Notes under the pieces: model-generated
Databases searched by the model: none
Seen by the model: the letters and a program-made list of their open reading frames with translations, nothing else
What the model was told of the DNA's origin: nothing
Position numbers and translations under genes: made by a program
Shown here: positions 11,501 to 23,672 of the stretch, piece by piece
Position numbering within the stretch: position 1 is the first letter of the stretch
Layout: the number at the start of each line of letters is the position of its first letter
Assembly: GCA_950295325.1 (NCBI GenBank)
Contig: OX485807.1
Location: 29,173,666-29,237,665, forward strand
Direction of reading: 5' to 3'
Origin: Polytrichum commune
Lineage: Eukaryota; Streptophyta; Polytrichopsida; Polytrichales; Polytrichaceae
DNA: 64,000 nt

Positions 11501-14500
11501 TTTTTTGCTGCATTTGAAATTCAAATGTATCATATGCTTTTGATCAGGTATTTCCAGTGATGAAAACATTGCCAGCCTGGATTGGACCAGGAGGATATGA
11601 ACTCTTTGGAGGTGTGGTGTCCATAAATGTACTGGCTCCTCTGATTTTGGTGGGTCTCACAATTATTTTGTGCCAAGGTGTCCGAGAATCATCCATTATA
11701 AATGATGTCATGACTGTAATCAAGGTGCGCACAATCCTTCTTGATGTGCCTTGTTAATATTTGGTGATTGAATTTGTAACTTCCTAAATATTGTAATTTA
11801 AGGCTTAGGTCCAATGATGTAATGAAGATTGTTGATTGGGTTCATGGAATGCGAATTTCTGATGCACTCTTTGAAGATCGAAGGTACAAGTTCACTTGCT
11901 ATTTTCAGCTATTCCTTGTTCACACTACCTGATTCCCCTGCTTGTGCTTGTGATGTGCAGATTCTTATTGTGCTGATGGTTATTGCAGTTGGAATCTTTG
12001 AAATTGACACGTCAAATTGGATTCCTTTTGCACCAAATGGGTATGGAGCTGTTATCACTGGGGTGACGGTAGTTTTCTTTGCCTATGTAGGGTTTGATGC
12101 AGTTGCAAACTCAGCTGAGGAGAGCAAAAACCCACAGGTAAACTTTAGTTCCTCACAAGAGAGTGGTCATTTTCTAAGCCTGATAATCTCTACAATATGG
12201 AATATTATATGAAGGCTCTATACTAGAACGATTTTAACATCATTATGTTGAATCCAGGATTGCAGATGTGATGATTTTGTGAAAATATGAAAAGATCATT
12301 TTAGTTCCATACTTGCTGCCTTTCAATCATTGGTCTAGGCTCAGGGCTTGATATATTTGTATTGTTTCCTCTTAGTGCACTTAATTGGTGACAGCGTCCA
12401 GACCTTTCTTTAATTGTTAAGGAAATTATGAAGTTATTGCAGTTAACAAGGTCATTAGCTTCTGGTCGTTCTGAAGACTAATTTTTGTGTCCACAGCGGG
12501 ATTTGCCAGTGGGCATACTCGTGAGCCTAGCGGTGTGTGCAGGGATGTATGTAGCAGTCTGTTTGGTAGTCACTGGTATGGTGCCTTATCTCAAACTTGG
12601 AGGGGATGCCCCGCTTGCCAATGCCTTCCAAGAAAAGGGATTGAACTTTGTCAGTGTCCTCATTGGTGTTGGTGCTGTGTGTGGCCTGACGACTACACTA
12701 CTAGTTGGCCTCTTTGTTCAGGTATACTTAAGATAGGCTTGCTTATTGTGTTTATCCCCTTTTGTGGGAGGAGCTGCTATCAACTCTCTCCACAGTTCCC
12801 ATGGGCTGCATTTTCTATAAAGATCACACACTAATATCAGGAGTGGGAAATCATCCTATTCACAGTAGTTTTGAAGACACAGCAATTTAATTGAGTTGAG
12901 ATTTGAGTGAGATTGGCATCAATGATATAAGATCAATGCAAACTAAAGTCTCTCTTTGTCTAGCTATAGTAGGCGAGGGAGGTGATGACAAGGAGTTTCT
13001 CACTTATTTCCTCAGTCGTGAGGATTATTGTATATTGGACTGTATAGAGGAAACACTGTAACATTCATTGTCGTAAATGGTGTTTCATAGGAGACATTTA
13101 TCTAGGTGGTTTCTGTAATAACAAGAGGCTGATTAGCTTGATCTACTGGACAGTGCAATACTGGATTTGGTGGATCTGATACTGAAGTGATTGTTTTAAG
13201 CTTACATTTCTTTCATGTGTGCAGTCCCGCTTGTACTTGGGGTTGGGTCGAGATGGTTTACTTCCCGCATTTTTTTCAAGGATAAATTCTCGATATCATA
13301 CGCCTGTGACAGCCCAAATATGGGTTGGCTTTGTAGCAGCTACCTTGGCAGGAGTTTGCAATGTCAGCCACCTCTCACACATACTTTCAGTTGGTTGCCT
13401 GGTAAGAGTGTGTTTCGCTAAACCTCCTCTGAAATGGCTTGCATCAAAATCAAGTTCTTCCTAATCTGGTTTCCCTTCACCCTAATTCAGTGGCGTTAGG
13501 CAGGTCTAGGGTGCCTTAAACATAAGTTGCTCCAGGAAGTAGGGTGTGAAGGTCATAGGTAGTCTGTTTCACTTAGGCAATGTTAGCTACAATCAGTAGT
13601 CAGGAGGAAGCTGTAGCCCTTTCCTTGTAACACATGTTACTTAAGATGGGTGCAGATGCTTCTGGACACACTAAGCCAACCTTTGCTTTCTTTGTAACTG
13701 AACTTCTGTTGAAAAATGCTCTTGGTGGAATTGGGATCAGGCTTCGTACACTGTTGTGTGCGCGTGCGTGGTGATGCTCAGAATAGACACGGATGACCAG
13801 TGGCAGGAGCATGAGAATCTATCATCACAGAAAGGCCCAACTCGGTGGCAAGAAGCTATGCTGTGTGTATTGAGCATTGCTTTGACAGGGTTCCTAGTAG
13901 GTTTGTGCTACAGGACAGCGGCTCCTGTTGCATATAGCATAGCGTTGTTGGTGGTGATGACACTACTTCTAATACCTCTTCTTACTCGACAGGTTTGCTG
14001 TTCCTGCCCCTACATTCCATTTGGTCTTTTTTTAGTGTTTGTCATAATGTGTCCACAATGCGTATGTAGATAATTTAGTATCACAGTTTGGGCAGAATAA
14101 AATTCCCAAATTTATGAGGCTTGATGTGTCAATCCCAATGCAATATAACTTGTTGATGTTTGCCAGGACTACAAACGACCTTCTGGTTTTGCATGCCCTT
14201 GGGTGCCATTGTTGCCAGTACTGAGCATTGGATTCAACACATTTCTGTTTGCCCAGGTAAGTAGTAGAAATTGGGGTTTAGTTTCTGTATTGGTTAAATC
14301 GATCTCACATACTAATATGTGAGTACTTCAAGTATTTGCATAGTATCCTTTTTTTCTTTGCATCTTTCATGATAAGTACAGTGTAGACTTTGGTTCCCAA
14401 CAGAATCAGAAATGCATTCATTAGTTGTAGCATTGGTTAATACTAACTATATCCTTTTATTTTGAATGTGGCATTACAGCTACACTGGGAGGCTTGGGTG

Positions 14501-14635
14501 AGATTTGGAGTTGTCTCCGGTTTAGCCGTACTGGTGTATGCATTGTATGGCCAGTACAATGCTACCACTGACACATCTATCAGTGAACGCTCACCCTTGT
14601 ATTATAAAGCTCCCACTGTGGATATTGATACTTGA
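8599..14635 (+). CDS. CAT9: Cationic amino-acid transporter, CAT9-like (9 exons)
   Basis: APC-superfamily integral membrane transporter for cationic and other amino acids; plant CATs sit on plasma or endomembranes. Exons read 8599-8953, 10976-11208, 11548-11724, 11961-12137, 12497-12721, 13225-13401, 13741-13992, 14167-14256, 14480-14635. All introns are GT-AG and all joins stay in frame, giving 613 residues (599 from the in-frame ATG at 8641). Exon 1 has a Gly-rich N-terminus, then the first membrane segment LGIGASIGAGIFVITGTVA. Later come YAELSNRFPAVVGGAYMYSY, LMLDYHIGAASISRSLASY, FFAYVGFDAVANSAEESKNP, SRLYLGLGRDGLLP and the C-terminal YALYGQY. These match CAT9 better than other CATs. Arabidopsis CAT9 is about 570 residues, so this looks full length. 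The start choice is uncertain because the frame is open upstream without another ATG. Intron 1 (2,022 bp) carries a foldback MITE. Confidence 0.93.
9099..9120 (+). repeat. TTG microsatellite in CAT9 intron 1
   Basis: About seven GTT/TTG units followed by T-rich sequence, inside the first CAT9 intron and away from both splice sites. Confidence 0.8.
9242..9490. mobile_element. Foldback MITE inside CAT9 intron 1
   Basis: The 249-bp segment is nearly one long hairpin. The left arm starts TAATCGGCTTTCAA and continues through GCCCCATGCTCATCCCA; the right arm is its inverse, ending TTGAAAGCCGATTA. The arms stay similar for about 85 bp, down to a GAGAGAG / CTCTCTC core. It is noncoding. It lies mid-intron (intron 8954-10975), so splicing should be unaffected. 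The class is not assigned. Confidence 0.8.
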
Positions 14636-15809
14636 TTTGAGATATAGTGGGAGATGTTATAGAGGAAATAGGAACCTTGTTAGGAACTGGTGTTCTCTAT
14701 CATTGCTAGCATCTACTACTACAATGTAGAAGCATGTACAGAATCCTCAAAAGTGGATCTGATTGCGGGGTGCAGGGGTTTCCCTGTTGTAATAAGAAAA
14801 CGAAAAAGTGGATAGTATTCCTTGATGGAGGTGCTGTGTGGTAATCATGACCCTAAGAAGATAAGACGTCCATTAACCTCTGAACTTCATTTCATGCATT
14901 TCAGCTGCCTGCGTGTTCCAAGTGCTTGAGTGTAGGTCTGCAGCAAATTGAAACCTTGTCATATGGCTACAAAAGCTGTGCAATAGGAGGGGACATGGTT
15001 GGGATTATTAAAAACATTCTGCACAAAATGATCAACTGCATTTTGCCTGCCTCTTATCTGGCAAGTGTTGTAAATTTGCAAATACAAGCCAGGCGCAATG
15101 CTTGTACTTGTTGGGTGTGAAATGAAACTCCACCAGTGAAATATGTACAGCTGACATACTCTAGCAAGCATAGCTGCAGTGAAGGGTTCAAGATTTGCTA
15201 GACATCCAATCTTTGCACAGTTTCTAAATCATGTTGAACAACCTCGAGAAATCTGGATTGATTTCACTGGGTCTGGTGACTTGTGTCGACAGAATAATCT
15301 TGACTACCAAGTCTCTCTTGGTTTTTTAAACTCAAGAGTAGCTGCATAAATGGACATTGTTTGAATGAGGCGACTTTTGAGCTCAACTGGCCTGGATCTG
15401 CAGAAATTAAACAGTAATCAGGCAGAACACCTGAACCTGAATGTAAAGTCTTTGTGATTCCTGTGGCTCATTATTATGTAGTCTATTTGTGACATGTTTG
15501 TGAAATTAGATCAAACCATCTCCAATCATTGAAAGTGGAAGCTCTGGTCACTGACTATTATTGTGAGAAGGTGGTGTCCACCATTGCCATGCTGTGTATT
15601 TTTCATCAAGGTAATACATATTGTAATGCAACAAAACCAGTAGATCTTTCTGTTGTATGCAAGCAGTTACAGGCCCAAGTTTTGGCATGTTTTACAAGCA
15701 TGGGAAGAATGTGACTCATCTTCTGGGAAAATTTTAGGAGCAGTATTACAATTTAGTGACATGAGCTCAAAAGCAAAGCAAGTAGGCTGAAGAAGGCAAA
15801 GAAGAGCTG
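14636..15809. other. Convergent intergenic spacer
   Basis: Spacer between the 3' ends of CAT9 (+) and the F-box-like gene (-). It should hold both 3' UTRs and polyadenylation sites. AATAAGAAAACG at about 14790 is a loose plus-strand poly(A) context. I see no open frame with a family motif and no repeat element. Confidence 0.55.
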
Positions 15810-18745
15810 CTAAGGATGTAGGGCGAGCATGAGGTCGTTGTTTCCAGTCCTTTGTTTAAAACTCGGTTTCCAAATTCCCTCGCACAGCTGAAAATGTTTC
15901 ATCATTACACCTTCTTGCTGCTTAGGGTACTTTGCAGTGAACCATCGGTCCCACATGACATCATAGAACACTAGTTCTGGGTTATGTCCGGCTTTGAAGC
16001 ATATCAAACCTTCACCAGCTGAGTGCTCAATGTACTGCGGTGTGAACATGGTTGCACTTGCAAGCAACCCTTGGAAGAGATCAACGGGCATTCTCGTGAG
16101 AAGGTTGAAGTATCCCGTGGGAACATCGTCGTCATCGAGGTTCACATTCACAATGAGGATTGTCTCTGGAAACTGCACAGCTTTTCGCGTCACGGCCTGC
16201 ACAGCAGTCTGCCCGTTCTCTCTAAACGGTTGCACAACAACAGGTGGCCACATTTGGAAGTTGAACAGGTTGTGGTAATTTGTGGGGTCGATCTTGCGTC
16301 CAGAGAATTCGAACTGTTTTCTTCGTCGTGTCCGCGAGTACAGGGGGCAGTAGAAGATTGTCGGCTCAAAAAGCTCCTCCACTTCCTCTCTCCCTGGCCT
16401 CACATTGATTGCCAATCCTCCGAAAATAACTGCCATTTTCCTTGGATCATTGTCTCCTAAAATTGCGATTTCTGTTCTCCCCTGAGCCTCAGGGATCTGT
16501 CTGCACCGACTCGCCGTCGACCGCTTGAACGTCCACCTCTTGAAGAAGGATTCGTACACGCCGACCACCAGGCCTTGGACGAACTCTGCATTCAGAGGCT
16601 TCTCATACCTGTACCCCATCACTATAACGATATACCTTCTTGAAGTTGCAAACTGACATTTCACTGAGCACATACCGCAATCTTTTTTGCTATTGCTGCA
16701 AGAGCTAGGGTTTTGTCTTGTCGGGTGCTTCAACGGGTCACAAACCTCATCCAGAATGTCCTGTGCTGCAATCGACTCTCCAAATGCAGGGTTAGCTCTT
16801 CCCTCGATGTGGTCTGTGCTCATCTGGCACTTCATTGCAGCGCTAACCTCTGGAGGCCGCAGCAACAGGGACGATGGCCACCTTATCGGCAGACTGCACA
16901 TCATGTTCTTGTGGCCAGTCTCTTTGCTCCCGATCACCGAGCTTTTCTTCTGAAGCCTCCCAAAGTAGCCATTCGGCTCCCAGATTAGATCCACATCTGT
17001 GATGCACCTTGTGACAATCACTGCTGTCTCGTATGATTTCAGAGGCTTGTTGTCCATGTGCTCACCAACTTCGCGCTTCCATACCGTGCCAAACCCAACT
17101 TCTCGTCCACTTTCGTCCATTAGAATCACTGGCTCATTCACTTTGAAGTCTTGATTGCCTGCAAGAAGAGCAGCCCCCCATTAGGAAATATGTCAGATCC
17201 CCTCATGCTTACGGTAGACATGTCTTATTGAAAGACCTACTTTTGGGTCTAAAATGGTTTGATATTCTCCTGTACAAACACTACTGTTATTTGTTGGTAC
17301 ATGCGTCAATGTGGCGACCTAGTGGTTGAGATGAAGCGAGTACGTCGATACTCAACACCCACTCAACACTACACCTTTATAATCATATCTGCTCTTTGGA
17401 AAATTTATCACAGATTGGCATTTTTGTCACCTTGTTCTAATTCTTATGCAATTGTCTTCGTACAAGATTTGCTAATCAACTGATCAATGAAGCCAAAACC
17501 TCCTGTAGTTAAAAGGCATCATGTGTTGCAATGACGAGATTGAACTATTATGTGCCCAAAATATAGACACAGCTTCTAGGTTCACTCATTTAGCACAATT
17601 GAGAGGGCCTATGTGATCATTTAAAGACTTCAGAGAATCTTCACTTTGACCTCTCATAACTGATACATCTCTACCTCTATCATGAACCTTGAAACCACAA
17701 TCTTCGTGATATGCAACTGCTCACGATATGAGACATTTCCCTGAAGTGCCCCCACAGTAGGGCCACATACTTTATATACTGTTCCCACATTGGACGTTTC
17801 AAAAAGTAGCCTCATGTGTGCTAGTGCAAAAAGTTTCAGAGATGCCCAACATTCGGAAACAGTGCCTGGGGAGATTTCTGGGCGTAATTGGTCGACATCC
17901 TAGTGTTTCCAAGTCCAACCATTTAAATGTTGACATCTTTCGGGTTTTTTGGTTGAATTGGGGTATATTCTATAAATTCCTCTAAAATGATCAGTAATTT
18001 TCCTAAAGTCTTGAACTTCAACCAGTTCAACTTTTTCAAACTCAACTGGTTCATCTATACCTTAGCAGCCAGTTCTCACTGTTCATTGTTTCGAAACGTC
18101 CAAAGTTTGGGTGAAAGAGGTCCAGTAGAAAGTCATGACTTACACGAGGATGACAAACCAATAAAGTTGTCACCAATCACTAGCCGGGATTTGTGACGAG
18201 AGAAGAAACTTGGTCTTTCATGTTACTGTGTTTTGAGAGTCGTCAAACATTTTCTGTCGTCTGGCGTTAGAAGTGCCCAAAAAGGTGGCTCCCCAACTTA
18301 TGGAAGGGTCCTTGACATTCTGAATCATTCAACGATCACCATGTGCGAATGGTGTTTTAAAGGTATGCAGGTGTTATGCTGTTACTTTTCTTATTCGGAT
18401 ACCTATATTTGATTGGTGTGTGGTTAGCTAAAGATCAAAGAACAAACACCATAAAGACACATGCTTAAAAGAGATTGGACTATGTCCTCAAATTTTATTG
18501 ACCTACTCCATACTGCATTGTAAACATAAGAACTGGGAGGACCTTCGTATTCAGTTAAAGGAATCAACAAATATGCACTTCCAATCAACTATAACTTAAT
18601 TAGGGAGGTGCAATTTTCAATCTCATTTTTGCTGATGCTTCATCGTAGATTCGCTAATGCAACACACATTTCGTTGTGTAAATCTAATCGGTAGAAGTTG
18701 GAGAACATGAAAAACAAACCGAATAACATCCACATACCTTACCAG

Positions 18746-18780
<35 letters not shown>

Positions 18781-21222
18781 TTACTCAAAGGAGGCCGGTA
18801 TCTGGGTGAGCCGGGAGCTGCATAGCCAGGAGGCACAAGACTGGGCATAGTGCGGCCGAGCACAAGCCACGGCTCTTGATGCTCGTCAGCAGGCAAGTCG
18901 AGCAGCCTCGCGAATTCGCGGTGCGTCGGTGGCGGGGTGTAGTTGGCAGGAATCACATGGCCATGGTCGGTGGTGCATCCTGTGGGACATGGTGCATCCA
19001 TGATGGGAATCATGGTAGTAAACTGTTGTGGGTGTCGGAAGCGGGTGTTGCACTTCTGCGTATGGCAGCTGATGCAAGGAGGCTCATGGTGTGGGTCTCT
19101 AGGGTTCCACTTCCAATTTGGCTTCACAGGGGGAGCGCCAATACAGTTCGCCTCTTGTTTCTTCCCCCCTGTGCAAATTGATGCTTCTTTTGCTTTTAAA
19201 CAAGGAGGTGATTTGTTCCCCCCGCTGTGTGCGATGTTGCTGCGAGGGGACGAGCCACCGCGGTCACGTATCTTTTCGAAAGGTGACATGTAACCTTTGT
19301 CACTTTGATTACAAAGCGAGGAGGAGGAATCTGATCGAGGGGAAGTCGGCGCCGACGACATGTGGGGCGAGCAACTTCCACTCGAGGGTCTTGAAACAGA
19401 GCCTGAGCCCCACTCCATGTTGGCCATCATCTCATCAGTCTCGACGTCCCAATCGACCATTCGGAGGATGCCAATCTGCCCTTCCAGTTTCCAACTGAAC
19501 GGGGGCAGGTAAATGTACTCCTTCGTCAGGGGGTTGGTGACACACAGGATGGATTGGCCTTTCTCAAAGACGAGTTCATCCCACGACTCCGTATACGGGA
19601 GGTCGCGTGTGTACTCGATCGGCTTGTGAGGTTGTTTGCCTCCCTCGAGAAGCCACAGGCCTCCATCGCCTCCTATCACGTTTCTCACTTGGGGAGGGAG
19701 GTAGTTGAGGGCGGGAGTGGCATACCAGTCTTCCATTTGGAGGACAAGCTGCGGGAGGCCATGGTTTGGGCATCGCGATCCTGGCACTTCGGTTGGAACA
19801 CACCTGACGGCACAGTTTCAGTCGAGTGATGGATGGCTTCAAATGAAGAGCACCATCATCATCAACAATTTTGCAGGAGAGGTTTTAGGGTTTGGTGATT
19901 GGCCGAGGAGAGAAACTCGCATGTGTGACTATGAGTCCCATCACTCCTTGTCCAGATTATTCTACATTTGGCAGGTAAAAGAAGATAGGATACAGACATG
20001 TCCAATTGTAATTGGGGACTGGTTTTGGCTCAAAGAATCAGCTATGTCTGACTGCAAACCTCTACTACGAAGAGAAACAAAAACTGCAGGGTTTGATTAC
20101 ATGGGAGAATCGGTGCCATGGACACTAAAAGTGCTAAGATGGAGCCACCAGACATTGCTAACAGATCGTAATGTGCCAGATCCTACAATCTTATGAACAA
20201 AGAAGCTCTGTTCTGAAATCACCAGTATAGCAGGACAATCACAGATAGACTCCTCTTCCAACTTAATTTTACATTTGGCAGGTGCAAGAAGATGGAAGTA
20301 TGTACAGACGTGTCCAAATGCAATCCACTGGTTCTACTCCCAAAAACAGCTCTGTCTGAATGCAAACCTTTTCAAAGTCGAGAAACAACAATTGCAATGT
20401 TCGATTACATGCAAGAATCGGTAGCATTAACACGAAAAGTGTTTTGGTCGAGCCAGCAGACTTTGCTAATAGATCATGATGAAAAAGATGCTGCAATCTC
20501 ATGAATGAAGAAGCTCTGGTCTAAAATCACCAATATAGCAGGACATGTAAAGATGGATGCCCTAGCCTCTCTATTCAGATTCATCACCTCTCAAAGAAGG
20601 CTGCATAATTTGAGAATGCAAATGCCTTCGATTGACAGCCTTACATTCCCCTACAGATTCAAGTTTCCTTCTAAGAAAGCCCTGAAAAAGTTTAGCAGAA
20701 GGAACATTGTGCGTACACAAACTGAATTGGAAATCTGAGCAGTCTGGATTAGGGTTGTTATTTATCACAAAGGTATGGGTGAGGGATGGATTTCGGATGG
20801 GTACTTGGACAAGGAATTAGTCCTGTGACACATCGTAACTGGTGAATGTGAGATGTCTTCTACAAAGAGCAACACGCTCGCATAGAATCCCCAATCTGAG
20901 ACAACATGACCAGTTATGAAGGCCAGTCGCATAATTACCTGCATGCTACACATCGAAATTCGGTGGAGTTCATCTCCATGAGCATAGGAAAGTAGTTATG
21001 GTACTCTCTCATCTCCGTGTCTTTGAGCATGGAAGGCTTCCATGCTGGGAACTGGGCTTCACGGTCTTGCACTGCCACTTTGATGAGCTTGGCCCATCCA
21101 TTATCGAGGTCCGGAACCGCGGCTTCCAAGAATAACCTTGCAATTTGTGGAGGTTGAAGATGGTCCCACTTTGCTGCGGGGTCCAGCATCATCTGCCTCA
21201 TCTTGCTTAACGGGTTTGTCAT
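15810..21222 (-). CDS. F-box-associated/propeller-like plant protein (3 exons)
   Basis: Exons in transcript order are 21222-20939, 19803-18785 and 17158-15810. Both introns are GT-AG and the split codons (Arg95, and a Ser before NQDFKVNE) restore one frame of 883 residues. Residues about 10-60 look like a degenerate F-box (WDHLQPPQIARLFLEAAVPD, then WAKLI). Residues about 180-197 read CVTNPLTKEYIYLPP, the signature strand of plant F-box-associated/kelch-like propellers. Near the C-terminus ICFKAGHNPELVFYDVMWD and EGIWKPSF resemble final propeller blades. The middle contains a Ser-rich linker (about 225-280) and a Cys/His-rich patch (PPCISCHTQKC, then CPTGC) that might bind metal. If the F-box is functional, the role would be substrate recruitment to SCF ubiquitin ligase; that is inference. 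Family usually runs 350-450 residues, so this one is about double. Intron 1 holds a tandem duplication, intron 2 a dispersed repeat and a GA tract. Confidence 0.75.
18383..18578 (+). repeat. Dispersed repeat family E, partial copy in intron 2
   Basis: Blocks GATACCTATATTTGATTGGT, AACAAACACCATAAAG, TTAAAAGAGATTGGACTA and GTTAAAGGAATCAACAAA match copies at 45153-45347 and, inverted, about 49510-49675. They also match the first half of the longer copies at 43222-44085 and 54598-54960. It lies inside intron 2 of the F-box-like gene, antisense to transcription. Confidence 0.65.
18749..18778. repeat. GA microsatellite beside a splice donor
   Basis: About fifteen GA units end only six bases from the intron-2 donor of the F-box-like gene (exon boundary at 18785). 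On the transcript this is a CU tract immediately downstream of the donor, a position where repeat length could influence splicing. Confidence 0.85.
19966..20575 (+). repeat. Two tandem ~306-bp units in F-box-gene intron 1
   Basis: The first unit begins ACATTTGGCAGGTAAAAGAA (19966), the second ACATTTGGCAGGTGCAAGAA (about 20270). Shared blocks follow in order: ACAGACRTGTCCAA; CTCTGTCTGA or its variant, then TGCAAACCT; GTTCGATTACATGCAAGAAT or its variant; GAAGCTCTG; and ATAGCAGGACA. Similarity is roughly 75-80% by eye. The duplication fills most of the 1,135-bp intron and encodes nothing recognisable. Confidence 0.75.
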
Positions 21223-22758
21223 CTCACTTTGTCGTGAAGGCTTGTGATATCAATTTTTGGTGCAGATGATCAGAGGAGAACTACCACACAAGATCGCAAG
21301 TTCTTGACCTAAAGTCATCACCTGAGAAGATGATACTGCACCCTTCCTCTGAGTATGCATGGTGAAGCCCCACCCTTGCACATTGGTTCAGACACAATTT
21401 TCATGTTTTCTACTGAATTTCCTTCCAATGTATAAGCTCCAACTCCATCAAATTGTGTGTCCAAACTTCATAATCATCTTCAACCATACCCCAAGCTAAA
21501 CTTAGGATCCAAAGCCTGGAACCCTAACAAGTCACAGTATGACCTTTTTTCTTTGCCCAGAGATTGTAAAGAGAATTACAGAAATGTGCAGTGGGGCCAA
21601 GGCACCTCACTGCAACATTTACAGCTACCCAAACCTAGACCTAGTGCTCAGAAAGCGCTCCCGGCTCATATAAACTATAGCAGGCAGGGTCTTGAACAAA
21701 AATAATTGAGCAATAACTACCTTCTTCATCTTTCACGGAATCAGATGAGCAAAATCAGATGGCCAGGAGGCACAGAGATAGTCAACACCAAAAAGGTCCA
21801 AGAACTAGGAGGCATTTCCAGCATCTTAACTCCAAGGTGCAAAATTCAAGATAACTCTATGCGAGACTGAGAGGATTGAATTGAAGGGAAGCAGAACATT
21901 GAGAGAATTAGACTATATTGGGTACCCAACTGATAGGTGTTGACAAGGATCAGGAGGTAAGAGACGATCTTGGAACAAGAAATGGACTCACCATTTTCTA
22001 TCCCACCTACCTATATCTCAAAATCTCATAAAATCAACTAGATGATGACATTCCAAAATTCAGTCAAATGGGTATCAGGTATTCAATGTGAAGACACTCG
22101 CACAACTTCAAAGTTCAGTGCAAAATCCCAAATTGCAGTTTACACAAGTTGGAGGCCATTGTAGCGAGTGTGTCTCAAGGTGGAGAATGATGGTGGAGCA
22201 TTGCATATCAAACGTGAGGGGACGCATCCCTTCGTCTGCATATAGAGTTTGTCTGCCCTTCATAATGCTTTGCTTTTAAAAAGTGAAAACATATTTGGAT
22301 TGTGAGTTGGACGACTTTTACCATTCTGAAGATGTTGTGTACTCATCTCTTTTCAGATGCACAACAACCATGTTGGATGGAAAAAAATTGGTACACTGCA
22401 TATGCAAAATCATTTCTCTTTCCTACAAGTGACTCTTATCTACCCAGGGACCTGCATGTTCATTCACAAAACAATAAGCAGGAGATGGGTAACAGATCCA
22501 GACGCCGATTGATGAGGTTTAGGAAACTTTAAGACCTTTGACATTGCCTGGACATTGTTTGTTACAGAAGTATTATGTAGATGTATGTGTTGGTCTTGAG
22601 CAAAATATGTGTTCAGTCAAAATACTGAGACTCTCTGATAAATCCTGCATAAACTACTGGCACAAGTATGAATGGTATCATGGCAACTAGCTTGCAGAGT
22701 ACCAGTTTTCTGCTGCTACAAGAACCAATTATTCCCTTCTTTGTAGTGCTTGCTATCA
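21223..22758. other. Upstream region of the F-box-like gene
   Basis: Holds the promoter and 5' UTR of the minus-strand F-box-like gene near 21223-21500. The rest has no recognisable gene or element; short open frames lack motifs. No clear TATA box is positioned for the minus strand. Confidence 0.5.
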
Positions 22759-22979
22759 TACTACACCAATTACAGTATTGTAGTGTCACTTACTATTTGG
22801 AATTATGCAAGGCTATAACTTCTCGCTATAGATTTCATTTGTTACCAACAAAGATTAACTAGGTTATATGGACAACATAAATGACTTTACTTGGTGAAAA
22901 GTTACATTCTTGGCAAAAAATTATAGCAGTGTGTAACTCCGAATAGTAAGTGACACTAAATACCATAAACGGTGTAGTG
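22759..22979. mobile_element. MITE-like element, family M1, copy 2 (221 bp)
   Basis: The left end is TACTACACC; the right end is GGTGTAGTG. The arms pair for about 48 bp with about 80% identity (GTCACTTACTATTTGGAATT on the left; inverse of GTCACTTACTATTCGGAGTT on the right). It is inverted relative to the copy at 3157-3388. The CACTA-like terminus points to a non-autonomous CACTA relative. Flanking triplets (TCA left, TCT right) are only a weak target-duplication candidate. Confidence 0.75.
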
Positions 22980-23672
22980 TCTGACCTGTAGAGCTTATTC
23001 TCCTCACAGTAGAAAACAAATAACCCATATAATAAATTTAACATCCATCAGCAATATACTAAAAATCCACATAAATTTTTTAAGAGAATGAAATGTGGCC
23101 GTACTCATACCAGTACAAGAGAAAGCCTGTGAACTAGCCATCTACAAAGACATGGGATCTTGAGAAACTTGCCTACGAAATTCTTAATGTACAGTGGATA
23201 ACAGGTATAGCCAAAATTGCTTGCACTAGATTGCAGTTCAAAACAAACACAGGAGCAAGTCCTCTTTCTTTTCTTTCTTGTGTACTGCGCAACTGAAGAC
23301 ACTGGAATAGACAGAATGCGGAGAATTGTCAATGTACCAAGCAGGTTAACATGCTCTGGAATTTTTCTTGCAATCCAGAAGTGGGCCATGCACAATACCT
23401 CCCAAGGGTCACAATTGCGGAGCCTATGCTAATTCTTGTTGCACTACAATTAATGCGATTTCTGATATACCTAGGAGATAGCATAATTTACAAGTACCTG
23501 TGAATACCATGGGATGGTGAGAAAGAACTTATCCTGAACCCAGAAAAATGTATTCAGACTCTCTTCAAAATTGGATTGAACCTGAGAGATTCCTGCATCC
23601 TACTACAAGTGCTCAGAGAGAAGAGAACAAATAAGCTCATATGCAATTGGCCAAGACAGATGATGGACTGAC
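22980..23672. other. 3' flank of the metallopeptidase gene
   Basis: Probably contains the 3' UTR of the minus-strand M28 peptidase. No other gene or repeat unit was seen. Confidence 0.5.

Noticed and set aside
17770-17800. GTTCCCACATTGG, resembling the plant snRNA upstream element (RTCCCACATCG)
   Set aside because: Two mismatches, no TATA box at the proper spacing and no snRNA-like sequence downstream.
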